DNA of 64,000 bases from DASSLY01 sp035689185 (lineage in GTDB: Bacteria > Actinomycetota > Actinomycetes > Actinomycetales > Dermatophilaceae), in the NCBI GenBank assembly GCA_035689185.1, contig DASSLY010000078.1, forward strand, positions 1 through 64,000. The letters are read 5' to 3'. A program made the position numbers and the translations under genes. Numbering within the stretch: position 1 is the stretch's first letter; each line of letters begins with the position of its first letter. Shown here one piece after another: positions 40,920-48,098 of the stretch. The notes below the pieces were generated by a model. The model was given only the letters and a program-made list of their open reading frames with translations, was not told the DNA's origin and made no database searches.

Positions 40920-41474
40920 TCAGTCGTCGGCACCGAGTTCGAGCGCGGTGCACAGCCACCGGGCCCCGCAGGCCTCGATTCGAAACGCCATCGCAACAGA
41001 ACGGGCTTCGGTCAGCAGGTGCGCCGACACCTCCGCTGCCCGCGGTGTCGGGAACTGGATCCGGAGCGAATGCAGCACCGGCCGGTGCCGAGCACCCGCG
41101 GGCTCGCCGTCCCGGCGGCGGCGTCGCCGTACCTGCATGCTCATCGAACCCAGCACCGGCTCACTCACCCACCGGCTCAGCTGGCCCACGGGTCGATGGC
41201 CGTGCAGCACCTCCAGCAGTGCAGCGGCCAGAGACAGGCTCCATCTGGCCGGGTCCGGCAGGTTCGCCGCGGGCTGGGCGGACCATCGGTTGCGCAGCAC
41301 GACGACCTTGCCGGCCTGCTGGGCAGGCGCCTCGCCGTCGGGTGCGCTGACCAGCATCGGTTGGGCGACGGCCCGCGGTGCCGGCCGCTGCCAGCTAGCG
41401 GCCGGCGGGCGGCAGTCGATCACCGGCCTGAGCCGGGGGGTGACCGCGCGCGTCGAGGTGATGATGTCCGGCAT
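40920..41474 (-). CDS. Rv3235-like protein
   Basis: 184 residues. The C-terminal part (SVLHSL-type RIQFPTPRAAEVSAHLLTEARSVAMAFRIE) fits the actinobacterial Rv3235 family, found near secA and lpqB in relatives, as here. A basic stretch (VRRRRRRDG) lies in the middle. AGGAGGG lies 7 nt upstream of ATG 41474 on the minus strand, a strong ribosome site. The function is not known. Confidence 0.8.
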   Translation of the reverse strand: MPDIITSTRAVTPRLRPVIDCRPPAASWQRPAPRAVAQPMLVSAPDGEAPAQQAGKVVVLRNRWSAQPAANLPDPARWSLSLAAALLEVLHGHRPVGQLSRWVSEPVLGSMSMQVRRRRRRDGEPAGARHRPVLHSLRIQFPTPRAAEVSAHLLTEARSVAMAFRIEACGARWLCTALELGADD

Positions 41475-41632
41475 GCCGGCCCTCCTGTGGTGACACGACG
41501 TGATGGTTCGACATCGAGCTACCAGCGTGACTGAGAGTTCGGCTCGCCTCGCCAGCTGCGGCGCAGGTTGTGGACAACGCAGCGCGACACGGGCGCGCGT
41601 CAGCGGGTCAAGCGGTGGTGGTAGCTGGTGGC

Positions 41633-42388
41633 TCAGACCACCAGGAAGGACTGGATGGTGTAGGACGATGCGCGGTAGATGTGCCGGCCGAACTCAACGA
41701 ACTGACCGGTGTCGTCGTAGGCAATGCGATCCACCGTCAGGCAGGCGGCGGGGTCATCCTCGTCCAGCAACAACGCCTCCTCGGCGGTCATCAGCCGTGC
41801 TCCGATTCGCTGGTGCGCGATCTTCAGGTTGATCCCGGATGCTCGCAGGCAGGCGTAGAGGCTTCGGCCCTCCAGATCTTCGCGGGGGATGCCGTACCTG
41901 ATGGGCAGATAGTTGGTCAGCACGGCCAGCGGCGTCTCGTCGGAGAGCCGCAGCCGTCGAAGCTTGAGGAAGTCGGACTCGACGCTCTCGGTCGGGCTGA
42001 TGGCGTCGCGGACATCTTCGTCGAGCGGACCGACCTCGTAGGTCAGAATCCGCGTGCCAGGCGTCTTGCCCGCCTTCTCCAGGTCGTCGTAGAGGCTGGT
42101 CAGCCGTTCCTCCCGGCTGAACTGTGAGTGCACGACCTGCGTGCCGACACCACGCTTGCGCACCAGCAGCCCCTTCTTCACCAGCTCCTGGATGGCCTGC
42201 CGAGCGGTCGGCCGGGACAGGCCCAGCCGACGGGTGAGCGACACCTCGTTCTCGAGCCGGTCGCCCGGAGCGAGAACCCCGCTGTCGATCGCCTGCTGGA
42301 TGGCTTGAGCGAGCTGATAGTAGAGCGGCACCGGGGAGTTCCGATCGAGGGTGATGTCGAGTTCACGCGTCCCAGCCACATCGCTCAT
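41633..42388 (-). CDS. GntR-family regulator, HutC/UTRA type
   Basis: 251 residues. A winged-helix GntR domain (about 20-85; YYQLAQAIQQAIDSGVLAPGDRLENEVSLTRRLGLSRPTARQAIQELVKKGLLVRKRGVGTQV) is followed by a UTRA effector-binding domain (about 100-245; TNYLPIRYGIPRE). Regulators of this class bind sugars, phosphosugars or amino acids. ATG 42388 is 6 nt after a TAGGAT box. A 12-bp perfect palindrome lies just upstream and probably serves autorepression. No obvious target operon is adjacent; the ligand is unknown. Confidence 0.93.
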   Translation of the reverse strand: MSDVAGTRELDITLDRNSPVPLYYQLAQAIQQAIDSGVLAPGDRLENEVSLTRRLGLSRPTARQAIQELVKKGLLVRKRGVGTQVVHSQFSREERLTSLYDDLEKAGKTPGTRILTYEVGPLDEDVRDAISPTESVESDFLKLRRLRLSDETPLAVLTNYLPIRYGIPREDLEGRSLYACLRASGINLKIAHQRIGARLMTAEEALLLDEDDPAACLTVDRIAYDDTGQFVEFGRHIYRASSYTIQSFLVV

Positions 42389-42394
42389 GACCGC

Positions 42395-42400
42395 ATCCTA
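42395..42400 (-). promoter_or_regulatory. Leaderless-type -10 box of the GntR gene
   Basis: On the minus strand TAGGAT lies 6 nt before ATG 42388. Confidence 0.5.
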
Positions 42401-42416
42401 TGCCCGAAAGGTGAGA

Positions 42417-42428
42417 TATCTATAGATA
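42417..42428. promoter_or_regulatory. Palindromic operator candidate
   Basis: The perfect 12-bp palindrome TATCTATAGATA covers the expected -35 region of the GntR promoter. TATAGAT recurs 10 bp further at 42431. The stretch is strikingly AT-rich for this genome. Confidence 0.55.
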
Positions 42429-42472
42429 CTTATAGATTTATGTCTAGTCAAGAGTCCGGCCTGGGGTCTCGG

Positions 42473-43798
42473 TCACGGGGAGAACAGCAGCAGCAGACCG
42501 GAACAGGTATAGGAGATCATCACCACCAGCATCGGCCACTGCGCGGCTAGCGCCGCCGTCGGTCGAACCAAGGCCACCGACTTCTCGTGGGCAACGACGA
42601 TGCCGATCAGATGCCCGAGCATGATCGCCCCGAGCTGAACGCACGCGATGACCGTCGGATGGTCGAAGATCGCGGTGTTGACCCCCATCTCGGCTGAGCC
42701 GAGGACGTTCCAGCCACGACCCAGCGGGTCCGACATGGTGATTGCGGTCCGCTGCCCCTCGACCAGGAGCAGGGTGGCATAGTGCGCGACGACGTACCCG
42801 ATCACGATCGGGATCACCGACGCCGACATCAGTCGCGGGAAGTCGAGAACCCGTACGGCCCGATCGTTGCGGTACCTGGCCATCGACACCGATGCGGCGC
42901 AGAACGTCGAGAAGACGATGACGGTCATCGCGACCAGGCCGCTGGTGGCCCACAGCGTCGCAGACAGCTCCGAACTTTGAACCGTCGAGATCCACCAGCT
43001 GGTGTTGGAGAAGCTGTCGAAGGCGGTGGCGCCAAGCAGGACGGAGACGACCGCCGGCAGGCCAGGCGGCGGCGTCCAGCGACTGAGCCCAGCGAGTGGG
43101 TTGACAAGCCGGATCTGGTCGCCCACCCGTCGCCAGACCGAGAGCTGCGCGACCGCGGTCGCGTAGCTCTCGAACGGGTCCGCGGCACCGATCCACCGTC
43201 GGCCGAGAACCACCGCGCCCAGTACCAGCACGACCAGCCACATCAGCGCCCAGAGCCGCAGCACCACGAGCGTCGTCCGATCCGGTTGCACCAGCTCGAG
43301 GAAGGCGAACGCGAAGAGCCCTACTGCGGCCGGCCAGATCCCCAAGCTGCGTGGCAGTCGAACCAGACCTTGCTCGGGGTCGGTCCGGGCGATCCAGCAC
43401 AGCGTCGAGTGGATCGTTCGCAGTGGGTTGGTGGCCCGCCAGAAGGGCCCGAGCAGCAGGGAGAGTGGCACCAGGCCCACCCACATCCAGGCGTACACGA
43501 AGCCGAAGACCGGGTTGGTCAACAGATCCTTGCCCGCCACCAGGGCCATCCCCGACCAGACGTAGACGGTCAGGACCGCCGCTCGTGCACCCCAACGGAA
43601 GCCGGGATGATCCACCACCGCCGTCAGTGCCGGCAGCTGAAATCCGCCGACGCTGTCATACCGAGGCGTCCGCCAAGCCAGGAAGAGCACGGCGAACGAG
43701 ACGGCCAACGCTGCGGCAGCGCCGCCGACCACGAAGGGGAACGGCAGCGGCAGATCTCCACGGGTGCCGATGCCGTGCAGGGGTATAGGGGCCACCAT
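42473..43798 (-). CDS. Ten-helix membrane protein, unknown function
   Basis: 441 residues with about ten hydrophobic segments. Conserved-looking polar features inside or next to helices include PFWRATNPLRTIHSTLCW, ADPFESYATAVAQLSVW, SNTSWW and HYATLLLVEGQ. No known transporter motif is evident. It is translated 16 nt after the cupredoxin-like lipoprotein, so the two are almost surely one operon. That pairing suggests an envelope redox or metal role, unproven. ATG 43798 is the only good start. Confidence 0.75.
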   Translation of the reverse strand: MVAPIPLHGIGTRGDLPLPFPFVVGGAAAALAVSFAVLFLAWRTPRYDSVGGFQLPALTAVVDHPGFRWGARAAVLTVYVWSGMALVAGKDLLTNPVFGFVYAWMWVGLVPLSLLLGPFWRATNPLRTIHSTLCWIARTDPEQGLVRLPRSLGIWPAAVGLFAFAFLELVQPDRTTLVVLRLWALMWLVVLVLGAVVLGRRWIGAADPFESYATAVAQLSVWRRVGDQIRLVNPLAGLSRWTPPPGLPAVVSVLLGATAFDSFSNTSWWISTVQSSELSATLWATSGLVAMTVIVFSTFCAASVSMARYRNDRAVRVLDFPRLMSASVIPIVIGYVVAHYATLLLVEGQRTAITMSDPLGRGWNVLGSAEMGVNTAIFDHPTVIACVQLGAIMLGHLIGIVVAHEKSVALVRPTAALAAQWPMLVVMISYTCSGLLLLFSP

Positions 43799-43814
43799 CT
43801 GGAGGTCGGCGGCC

Positions 43815-44276
43815 TCAGTGGACGTTCACGACGAGGATGATCTTCTCGAGGTGATGGGACTCCACCTCGAAGCGGCCGCGCTGGCTGGCGACCAGACGTC
43901 CGGTCGTCGGCACGCCGGCGGGGACCTCGAACTCGAGCTCGTCGCCCGGGAGATGCGCGTGCACCTCGTCGTCGCCGTCGCTGGTGACCTCGAGGACCAC
44001 CGTCTGACCGCGGGCGATGTCGATCCGCTGCCCGTTCGGGTTCACGTTGCCGTCGGCGATGGTGATCTTGATCGTGACCGCGTCGCTGCTCGTCGCCGGC
44101 GTGCTGCTGGCGCCAGAGCTGGTCGCAGGCGCTGCCTCAGGGCTCGAGTTGCCAGCGGGGGCCTCGGCAGTGCTGGTCGTCGGCGTCGGAGCGGGAGTGC
44201 ATCCGGTGAGCATCACGTTGCCGACGAGAAGAACGGCGGCGGCGACTCCGCGGCTGACTTTCGCGAGCGGTGACAT
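43815..44276 (-). CDS. Cupredoxin-like lipoprotein
   Basis: 153 residues. The signal peptide ends with lipobox LTGC, followed by a Thr/Ser/Ala/Pro linker and a beta-sandwich of cupredoxin type (VTIKITIADGNVNPNGQRIDIARGQTVVLEVTSDGDDEVHAH, then GRFEVESHHLEKIILVVNVH). Several His residues are present, but the type 1 copper Cys is missing, so it is not a blue copper electron carrier; an EfeO-like or copper-storing role is possible. ATG 44276 is preferred; ATG 44303 is an alternative. Confidence 0.8.
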   Translation of the reverse strand: MSPLAKVSRGVAAAVLLVGNVMLTGCTPAPTPTTSTAEAPAGNSSPEAAPATSSGASSTPATSSDAVTIKITIADGNVNPNGQRIDIARGQTVVLEVTSDGDDEVHAHLPGDELEFEVPAGVPTTGRLVASQRGRFEVESHHLEKIILVVNVH

Positions 44277-44385
44277 GGCTTCCGATCCGGGCCGCAACAC
44301 CATCCTGGCTACGAACAAGCGCGTCCCCTCGTTCCTCACTGATTGATCCGCCCGGATCGGTCGATCGCCGGGGCGGTCACGGCTT

Positions 44386-44403
44386 CGGTAGTACCGTATA
44401 CGG
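44386..44403. promoter_or_regulatory. Overlapping palindromes in a divergent promoter region
   Basis: CGGTA-G-TACCG (44386-44396) overlaps the perfect 10-bp palindrome CCGTATACGG (44394-44403), between the cupredoxin-like gene and the WS/DGAT gene. This is a possible operator. Confidence 0.35.
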
Positions 44404-44472
44404 CGCAGCCCGGACGCCTGTACGGCCTGCCGCGACGCCGGTAGGCGGGAACTGATCGGGAGGAGGTCGGTG

Positions 44473-46179
44473 ATGTCTGAACGTCTCACGCCGCTCGAGG
44501 TCTCCATGCTTGCCCTCGACACCGCTCATACTCCCAGCCATGTAGGCACCGTCGACATCTTCGACGCTGGGCCGGACGGCTTCGACTACGAGCGGCTGAT
44601 CGGCTTGATCCGCGAGCGCATCGCCTTCGTACCGCGTTATCGCCAGCGCGTGCGGTCGGTGCCGGCGCGGTTGGCGGCACCGGTCTGGGTTGAGGACGAG
44701 GGCTTCGACCTGACCTTTCATGTACGGCGATCCGCCCTGCCGCGGCCGGGAACCATGGAGCAGCTGCGCGAGTTCGTCGGTCGGGTGATGGCCCGCCGGA
44801 TGGATCGGTCGCGCCCCCTGTGGGAGATGTATCTGGTGGAGGGGCTGGAAGGCAACAGGTTCGCACTGGTCACCAAGTCCCACCTCAGCCTGGTGGACGG
44901 TATCGACACCGTCGACATCGGTCAGGTGCTGCTGGACACCGGTGTCCAGGACTACTCCGCGTCCTCCGACAGTTGGCGGCCGCTGCCGGAGCCGAGCTCG
45001 GTCGAGCTGCTGGTGAAGGCGCTGTGGGAAAGTGCCCGAGATCCGGCACGTGCTTTGGACAATGCCCGCGGAGCCCTCACCGGAGCGCTGGGCGTCGCCG
45101 TTGCCGTCGGGGAGGCTGTCGGCGGTCTCGGTGGCGCCCTCGGCGAGCTGGCGGGTAGCGCCTTGCGTGGCGGCCGGCCGCCGGCCGCCAGCCCGCTGGC
45201 CGGGCCGGTCTCCGAGCAGCGCCGGGTGGCCACGGTGTCGGCGGCACTGGCCGACTTCCGCGCCGTCCGGGCGGAACACAAGCACACAGTGAACGATGTC
45301 GTGCTGGCCGTCATCGCCGGCGCCCTGCGTGCCTGGCTGCTGACCCGCGGGGAGTCGCTGCGACCCGGCGGCTCGGTGAGGGCTCTGGTCCCGATGAGCG
45401 TCACCGAGGAGTCCGACGAGCCGACGTCGCTCGGCAGCCAGGTCGCGCCGCACCTGCAGAGCCTGCCGATCGGTGAGCCGAACGCGCTGATGCGGCTACA
45501 CCAGGTGGCGTACGCGACGCAGGCGCACAAGGACACGGGGCGGGCCGTCGCTGCTCGCACGCTGGCCGATATCGCCGGGTTCGCGCCCAGCACCTTGCAC
45601 GCTTTGGGCGTGCGGGTCTCCACGGAGACGGTACGCAAGCAGCATGAGGTTCTGGTCACGAACGTGCCCGGGCCCCAGGTCCCGCTGTTTGCGGCGGGGT
45701 CCCGGATGGTTGCCAGCTATCCGGTGCTGCCGCTCAGCGCTGGCCACCTGCTCGCGATCGGCGTGACCTCCTACGACGGACAGGTGTTCTTCGGTCTGAC
45801 GGCCGACCGGTACGCCATCCGCGATCTCGATGTGCTGGCGCAGTGTCTGCTGGACGCGCTGGAGGAGCTGTTGGACACCACGGTACGGGCGGTGTCGACC
45901 CGGCAGCCCACACGCAAGGCATCTCCGGCTGCTCAGCGTGCGGCGGCCAAGAAGGCAGCCACTCGAGCGGAGGCGCAGCAGGCCGCAGCGCAGAAACGTG
46001 CTGCGGTACGCAAGATCGCGACCAAGGCTGCCGGGATCAGGGCGACCGGCCTTCCGCCGAAGAAGGTTGCCGAAGCCCAGCAGGAGCAGGAACGTCCCGC
46101 AGAGCAGGCGGGCTCGGGCAGGCAGCCCGCAAAGAAGTCGGCGTCGCGGGCGAGGCCTGCCCGCAAGGACCAGGCATGA
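44473..46179 (+). CDS. WS/DGAT-family O-acyltransferase with altered active-site motif
   Basis: 568 residues. The N-terminus MSERLTPLEVSMLALDTAHTPSHVGTVDIF, PLWEMYLVEGL and NVPGPQVPLFAAGSRM are typical of wax ester synthase/diacylglycerol acyltransferases, which make storage triacylglycerol or wax esters. The usual active-site HHxxxDG reads HLSLVDG here: His137 is kept but the second, catalytic His is Leu138, with Asp142 intact. A tail of about 100 residues rich in Lys, Ala and Arg follows the enzyme domain. AGGAGG lies 6 nt upstream of ATG 44473. A small gene overlaps the stop. Confidence 0.9.
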   Translation: MSERLTPLEVSMLALDTAHTPSHVGTVDIFDAGPDGFDYERLIGLIRERIAFVPRYRQRVRSVPARLAAPVWVEDEGFDLTFHVRRSALPRPGTMEQLREFVGRVMARRMDRSRPLWEMYLVEGLEGNRFALVTKSHLSLVDGIDTVDIGQVLLDTGVQDYSASSDSWRPLPEPSSVELLVKALWESARDPARALDNARGALTGALGVAVAVGEAVGGLGGALGELAGSALRGGRPPAASPLAGPVSEQRRVATVSAALADFRAVRAEHKHTVNDVVLAVIAGALRAWLLTRGESLRPGGSVRALVPMSVTEESDEPTSLGSQVAPHLQSLPIGEPNALMRLHQVAYATQAHKDTGRAVAARTLADIAGFAPSTLHALGVRVSTETVRKQHEVLVTNVPGPQVPLFAAGSRMVASYPVLPLSAGHLLAIGVTSYDGQVFFGLTADRYAIRDLDVLAQCLLDALEELLDTTVRAVSTRQPTRKASPAAQRAAAKKAATRAEAQQAAAQKRAAVRKIATKAAGIRATGLPPKKVAEAQQEQERPAEQAGSGRQPAKKSASRARPARKDQA

Positions 46180-46661
46180 TGATCTTCGTCCCGTTGAGCC
46201 GGGCGGAAGCACGGTCGCTGCGCGACGGGGACATTGGTTGCTCATCGGACTGGGTTGGGCAGATGGGTACGCCTGCGCTGATGGCGGCGCACGACCTCGA
46301 AGCCGACATGACGGAGGACGCCGACTACACCGCGCTGCGCTACGCCGGCATCCGGGCTCTGATGGCAACGCACGACGCGCTCCGCCTGGTCGCCGCGATC
46401 GACGTGCCGGCGGCCGACCTGTCGATCAAGAGCAGTGACCCGTACGGTGAGGCGCGTGCCTCGCGGATCCGCTGGAGCCTGGTTACCGCGCTGTTTGCTG
46501 ACGAGCCAGCGACGGCGCCCGTAGTCGCTGAGGCCCGGGCGACGTTGACTTCCGGTGCGAGCATCGCCGATGCGCTGGACAACCCGGCCGTTCTCACGCT
46601 GGCCGACGAGTACGACCTGCTGTGGTTCGCTCCCGCGGAGCTGGACAGCCTGGAGGACTGA
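46176..46661 (+). CDS. DUF6912-like small protein
   Basis: 161 residues, ATG 46176 overlapping the acyltransferase stop (ATGA). The pattern MIFVPLSRAEARSLRDG, GTPALMAAHD, DADYTALRYAGIRALMATHDALRLVAAIDVPAADL fits the small actinobacterial family DUF6912, as I remember it. No signal or membrane segment. The overlap suggests a role linked to the acyltransferase, or simple packing. Confidence 0.65.
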   Translation: MMIFVPLSRAEARSLRDGDIGCSSDWVGQMGTPALMAAHDLEADMTEDADYTALRYAGIRALMATHDALRLVAAIDVPAADLSIKSSDPYGEARASRIRWSLVTALFADEPATAPVVAEARATLTSGASIADALDNPAVLTLADEYDLLWFAPAELDSLED

Positions 46662-46727
46662 GAGAACGCCGGCGCGCCGCCGCGCGAACGCCCACCGCAA
46701 TCCGGTCCGGCGGCGAAGGTGATGGGG

Positions 46728-46733
46728 CAGACT
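46728..46733 (+). promoter_or_regulatory. Weak leaderless-type -10 box of ku
   Basis: CAGACT lies 6 nt before ATG 46740, with no ribosome site. The first base departs from TANNNT. Confidence 0.35.
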
Positions 46734-46739
46734 AGGCAC

Positions 46740-47546
46740 ATGCCACGCTCAATCTGGAAGGGCGCCATCTCCTTCGGTCTGGTGACGATCCCGGTGAAGC
46801 TGTTCTCGGCGACCGAGGAGAAGGACATCAGCTTCCGACAGGTGCACCCCGAGGACGGCGGGCGGATCAAGTACCGGAGGGTCTGTGAGAAATGCGGCAA
46901 GGAGATCCCCTTCGGTGAGATCGCCAAGGGCTACGAGCTCGCGGACGGCCGGATGGTGATCTTGGAGAAGGAGGACTTCGACCAACTGCCGCTGGCCACC
47001 ACCAAGGCGGTCGAGGTGGTGCAGTTCGTTGCGGAGGAGGATGTCGACCCGACGTACTTCGCGAAGACCTACTTCCTGCAAGCCGACGGGCCGGGTACGA
47101 AACCGTACGTACTGCTCCGGGACGCGCTGGTGAAAACCGGCCAGAGCGCGGTCGTGAAAGTAGCACTACGGTCCCGCGAGGCGCTCGCCCTGATTCGGCC
47201 GAAAGACGGTGTGCTCTTGATGCACACGATGCTCTGGCCCGACGAGCTGCGCGACGGCAGCTTCGCTGTCCCGCCGGACACCGTCACCGTGTCCGATGCG
47301 GAGGTGACCATGGCTGAGTCGTTCATCCAGGCACTGACCGGGGACTTCCAGCCCGAGGACTTCACCGACGCGTACCGGGAAGCGCTGGAGGAGCTGGTCG
47401 AGTCGAAGGTCTCCGGTGTCGAGCTCGCCGAGGAGCCTGAGGCGCCGGCCGAGGCGGAGGTCGTGGACCTGGTGGCCGCGCTACGTGCCTCCGTGGAGGC
47501 GGCCAAGAAGAAGCGCGAGGAAGCACAGCAGGCTCGTGCCATCTAG
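46740..47546 (+). CDS. ku: DNA end-binding protein Ku
   Basis: 268 residues. MPRSIWKGAISFGLVTIPVKLFSATEEKDISFRQVH is the hallmark bacterial Ku N-terminus; the ring-forming core continues to about residue 235, and the C-terminus is a Glu/Ala/Lys-rich tail. Ku binds double-strand breaks and recruits the ligase LigD for end joining. No ligD is in this window, so it must be elsewhere. The promoter appears independent of the preceding gene. Confidence 0.97.
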   Translation: MPRSIWKGAISFGLVTIPVKLFSATEEKDISFRQVHPEDGGRIKYRRVCEKCGKEIPFGEIAKGYELADGRMVILEKEDFDQLPLATTKAVEVVQFVAEEDVDPTYFAKTYFLQADGPGTKPYVLLRDALVKTGQSAVVKVALRSREALALIRPKDGVLLMHTMLWPDELRDGSFAVPPDTVTVSDAEVTMAESFIQALTGDFQPEDFTDAYREALEELVESKVSGVELAEEPEAPAEAEVVDLVAALRASVEAAKKKREEAQQARAI

Positions 47547-47646
47547 TCGCTAGGTCCGATGCGATATCTGGAGCCTAGGAAGCCTTCCGAGGGGCACTCG
47601 TTCGATGTAGGGGTTTGTCTATGACTCATGTCACTCCCGGGTGTGA

Positions 47647-47802
47647 TCAGGCAGCCTCAACACCGACCGGCTCCCCGAATGGCTACCACCCCGATGGATC
47701 GACCCACACCAGCACCCCATCATCACCAGCAGGATCATCGCCCACCTCCGGCGCCGACGACACCGCCGACACCCCGACACCGGCACCACAATCCAAACCT
47801 GA
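47647..47802 (+). pseudogene. Remnant of a DUF222/HNH endonuclease C-terminus
   Basis: One frame reads TDRLPEWLPPRWIDPHQHP, then ITSRIIAHLRRRRHRR, and ends with TGA at 47800. This resembles the C-terminal end of the DUF222-HNH (13E12-like) proteins that are scattered in many copies through actinobacterial genomes. A stop lies just upstream (47644) and no HNH motif remains, so only a tail fragment survives. The assignment is from memory of the family's tail pattern. Confidence 0.4.
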
Positions 47803-47906
47803 TCACGGCTGAGGCTGACAAAAACCGGCTGTGCGGCGAAACCCGCGGCACTCCCGACTGTCGACGCCGGTCCACCACCGTCGGCACGCCAGTGCGTGGA
47901 TCGACG

Positions 47907-47990
47907 ACGCGTGTGTCCCGGTGCGTGGGTCCCGGTGCGAGGGTCCCGGTGCGTGGGTCCCGGCGGTGGGGTCCCGCGGTGAGATCCCGG
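47907..47990 (+). repeat. Degenerate 14-bp tandem repeat, about six copies
   Basis: Units close to GTGCGTGGGTCCCG follow each other from 47907, the best three at 47921, 47935 and 47949, with decay afterwards. Each unit contains GGGTCCC, nearly self-complementary, and the G runs could form hairpins or quadruplexes. Confidence 0.8.
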
Positions 47991-48084
47991 CGGTCGCGTC
48001 GCGCGTGGTGGGGTGCCGGCGTTGGGATCGTGGCGGTGGGTCCCGGCGGTTCGCGACGGTCCGATTCGGCCATGGGGCCAGGAG

Positions 48085-48090
48085 TAGCCT
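48085..48090 (+). promoter_or_regulatory. Leaderless-type -10 box of pruA
   Basis: TAGCCT lies 8 nt before ATG 48099. Confidence 0.45.
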
Positions 48091-48098
48091 GTCGCGTG

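Larger units (their letters stand above)
47547..48084. other. Long non-coding gap between ku and pruA
   Basis: The only gap over 300 bases. It holds a short remnant of an HNH-endonuclease-like gene (47647-47802), a degenerate 14-bp tandem repeat (47907-47990) and further G-rich repeat-like sequence up to the pruA promoter. Open frames across it lack protein-like composition. Confidence 0.7.

Noticed and set aside
46740..47546. Complete NHEJ operon
   Set aside because: Only Ku is present; no LigD-like ligase, polymerase or nuclease gene lies in the window.
47574..47592. Hairpin after ku as a terminator (CCTAGGAAG / CTTCCGAGG)
   Set aside because: The centre leaves no room for a loop, one pair is mismatched and no T tract follows.
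47907..47990. CRISPR array
   Set aside because: The 14-bp units are directly adjacent without spacers and are degenerate; no cas genes are present.
47628..48098. N-terminal extension of PruA of about 157 residues
   Set aside because: The frame is open, but its translation is repeat-derived Arg/Gly/Pro sequence; PruA similarity begins at ATG 48099.
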